Both the position numbers and the translations under genes were made by a program. Below, one piece after another: positions 61,761 through 64,000 of a DNA stretch of 64,000 bases (its first letter is position 1; each line of letters opens with the position of its first letter). Source of the DNA: Setophaga petechia (Eukaryota > Chordata > Aves > Passeriformes > Parulidae); assembly GCA_024362935.1 (NCBI GenBank), contig JANCRA010000017.1, forward strand, positions 2,232,001 to 2,296,000. The letters run 5' to 3'. The notes below the pieces were generated by a model. That model searched no databases. It was not told the origin of the DNA and worked only from the letters and a program-made list of their open reading frames with translations.

Positions 61761-62044
61761 CCCTCGACACTGATTGTCTACTTGGGACTCATTACCGAGG
61801 CCCACAGGTGTGATAATCCCACAGGAAATTGCCGGGCATTCCGCTCATCCTCATTTGATTTCCTTTTCTAATTGCTCCGCTCACCGCACGGTCCCCAGGG
61901 CCGGCAGTGGGGACAGCCTGGCACAGCCAGACCCTGGCACTCCCTTTCTGCCCATCCCTAAAGCCTGGCAGTGGGGCTGGGGCTTTGGAGCTGTCCTGAG
62001 GAGTCTGGGCTTCAGCCTGGCACTGCCACAGCCTGGGGAGAACC

Positions 62045-62515
62045 AGAGAATCCCAGAATGGTTTGGGTTGGGATGGACCTCAAAGCCCATCCAGTGCCAC
62101 CCCTGCCATGGCAGGGACACCTCCCACTGTCCCAGGGTGTCCCAGTGTCCAGCCTGGCCTTGGGCACTGCCAGGGATCCAGGGGCAGCCACAGCTGCTCT
62201 GGGCACCTGTGCCAGGGCCTGCCCACCCTCACAGGGAACAATTCCCAATTCCCAATATCCCATCCAGCCCTGCCCTCTGGCACTGGGAGCCATTCCCTGT
62301 GTCCTGTCCCTCCATCCCTTGTCCCCAGTCCCTCTCCAGCTCTCCTGAAGCCCCTGCAGGCCCTGGCAGGGGCTCTGAGCTCTCCCTGGAGTTTCTCCTC
62401 TCCAGGTGAGCACCCCCAGCTCTCCCAGCCTGGCTCCAGAGGGGCTTCAGGCCTTGGGAGCAACTCCATGGCCTCCTCCAGCTCTGGAGGTGATGAAGCC
62501 CCAACCAAGCCCTGA
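62045..62515 (-). mobile_element. CR1 LINE, long 3' fragment
   Basis: Near copy of the elements at 38.5 and 47.6 kb, reverse complement on the + strand. Confidence 0.9.
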
Positions 62516-62621
62516 CCAGGATCCCCTGTCCCTATTTCAAGCAGAGGTAATACTGAGCCTGTAGCAGCTGGAAAGGGAAGCTCCTGCTGTGGGATGATGG
62601 GCAAATATCCCATCCCTCTCC

Positions 62622-62690
62622 ACCCCATCCCCATCCCCATCCCCATCCCCATTCCCATCCCTCCCCATCCCCATCCCCATCCCATCGGGA
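62622..62690. repeat. (CCCCAT)n microsatellite
   Basis: Imperfect hexamer array directly after a CR1 element. Confidence 0.93.
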
Positions 62691-63384
62691 TGTGCTGAAC
62701 AGGGCCGATGACCCAGCCCTGGCTCCCAGCAGCACTGTGAGGATGACATCAGGGATTTTCAGGCATCAAGGCGTTCCTGCAGCCCCAGATCTTCCCCTCG
62801 GATCTGCTGGGGCTCAGCAGCAGCCGGGCTCAGCTGAGCCGGGCTCGGTGGCTGCGCTGATCCCGGCTGAGATAAGCGGGGCTGTTCCCAGGGCCGCGCC
62901 CTGAGCTCCGGGCGGGGCGGGCTCGGGGTCCGGCTCAGGGGAACCGGAATGGTTCAAAGTGGGCTGGAAAACGCAGCCCGGACCCTTCCTGGGCAGCATC
63001 CTCTGCTCCAGGGCTTCGGCTGACAGAGCAGCTTTATTCTCGGTAAATCCTGAGTCACGGCAGCGTTTGCTGAAGGTTTGTCCTGGCTCTCCCTGAAACA
63101 GCCGTGAGTAACAGCCCAGCCCAGCCCGGCCAGCCCTGCAGGTACACCGGCTCCCCAGGCACCACACGGACACCCAGGCTCTGCTTTTCCCGGTGGGAAC
63201 ACAATGTACCATGCTAAATGTTCAAAAACCAGGCAAAAATAAAAGGTATTTGTTATGAGCACCTCATCATCAAACACTGAGAGGATGAGGATGAGGAGCT
63301 CCCAGAGCAGCACCCAGGGGTCACTGCTGGCTCAGATTCATCCCCACAATGTGGGGAAAGGGATTGGGGTTCTGCCCCCCAGTG

Positions 63385-63660
63385 AGACCCCAGCCCTGGC
63401 CAGCATAGGAGGGACCTGGAGCTGCTCAGAGAGCCCAGAGGAGGCTCCAGGATGGAGCAGCTCTGCTGGGAGGAGAGACTGGGAGAGCTGGGACTGTTCA
63501 CCTGGAGAAGAGAAGCTCTGGGGTGAGCTCAGTGTGGCCATGCAGGGCCTGAAGGAGCTGACAGCTTCTGCCAGAGGCTCAGGGATAGACTCTGGATTTC
63601 TACTAGGGAGCTGCTCACAGTGGCACTTAATCACTGCCAGATTCAGGATGCTCCAGGAAA
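63385..63660 (+). mobile_element. CR1 LINE fragment
   Basis: gagagactgggagagctggg and gttcacctggagaagagaag match the CR1 region just upstream of the usual 3' fragment. Confidence 0.7.
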
Positions 63661-64000
63661 AGACACCAGTCTTGTCTCCCTGGCAGGAGCAGCCCCACCT
63701 GGAGCAGCACAGGAGCCCTGCAGACCTCTGGAGGAAACCTGAGTGTGCTGAAGTCAGCAACACAAAAAGTCCTTTGTACTCACCCGAGCTGAGCACAGTC
63801 CAAGAGGGGAATTTTTCCATTTTCCCACTGAATCTGGTTAAAACCAAGAGCATCTGGCTTGAACCCCCACCCTGCAGGCCTGGCCCCCTCCTCAGCCATG
63901 AGCCAAGGCTCAGGTAAAGCTATGCCTGAGCCCAGCCCAGAGCAGGAGCAAGGTCCTGAATCCCATCCCAGCTTCTCCAGGGACAGACACACATTCCTGC

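Larger units (their letters stand above)
53627..64000. other. Region upstream of ZNF185 without a recognised protein gene
   Basis: Contains CR1 copies, an LTR-like element, four minisatellites, an AT-rich block, a CpG-rich stretch and AT-rich islands. No open frame here shows a known domain or a consistent exon chain. Confidence 0.6.

Noticed and set aside
61774..62685. 200-residue frames on both strands
   Set aside because: CR1 3' end and a CCCCAT satellite. No coding signature.
62814..63212. 132-residue minus-strand frame in a CpG-richer patch
   Set aside because: No recognised domain, start context or splice chain. It could be a 5' exon of something beyond the window, but there is no support.

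Overview
This window is vertebrate nuclear DNA, almost certainly from a bird and probably a songbird. The evidence is many 3'-truncated CR1 LINE copies, solo LTRs including one of a type I associate with passerine genomes, short introns and GC-rich sequence. It carries no bacterial or viral gene set. Three protein-coding genes could be rebuilt exon by exon, with splice sites and reading frames that close without a gap.

Region 1 (1-7.95 kb, + strand): the 3' part of VAMP7. Four coding exons give the end of the longin-linker region, the R-SNARE motif and the C-terminal membrane anchor. A 3' UTR with two AATAAA signals follows. The upstream exons lie outside the window.

Region 2 (7.93-28.5 kb, - strand): a complete SLAIN-family gene (microtubule plus-end protein), tail-to-tail with VAMP7 so that the two 3' ends meet or overlap near 7.93 kb. 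Eight coding exons encode 637 aa. A probable non-coding first exon lies in a CpG island at 27.6-28.56 kb. It is diverged from SLAIN1 and SLAIN2 and is best read as a third SLAIN paralogue.

Region 3 (28.5-32.2 kb): intergenic. It holds a long purine-rich tract with a (GAGT)n array beside the SLAIN CpG island, then CR1 fragments and unassigned sequence.

Region 4 (32.2-53.6 kb, - strand): a complete ZNF185 gene (actin-associated LIM-domain protein). Twenty-six coding exons encode 702 aa and end in a C-terminal LIM domain. Exons 3 to 24 (22 in a row) all have phase-2 boundaries, so each is an in-frame cassette. The introns are full of CR1 copies, LTRs and minisatellites.

Region 5 (53.6-64 kb): sequence upstream of ZNF185. 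It has CR1 copies, minisatellites, an AT-rich block, a CpG-rich stretch at 60.88-61.76 kb that may hold the ZNF185 promoter and first exon, and some AT-rich homeodomain-site-like islands. No further protein-coding gene could be supported.

The gene order is informative. In human, VAMP7 and ZNF185 are both at Xq28, while the ZNF185 paralogue SCEL sits beside SLAIN1 at 13q22. A SLAIN gene beside ZNF185 here looks like the other half of an ancient duplicated SCEL/ZNF185-SLAIN pair whose SLAIN member is missing from human Xq28.
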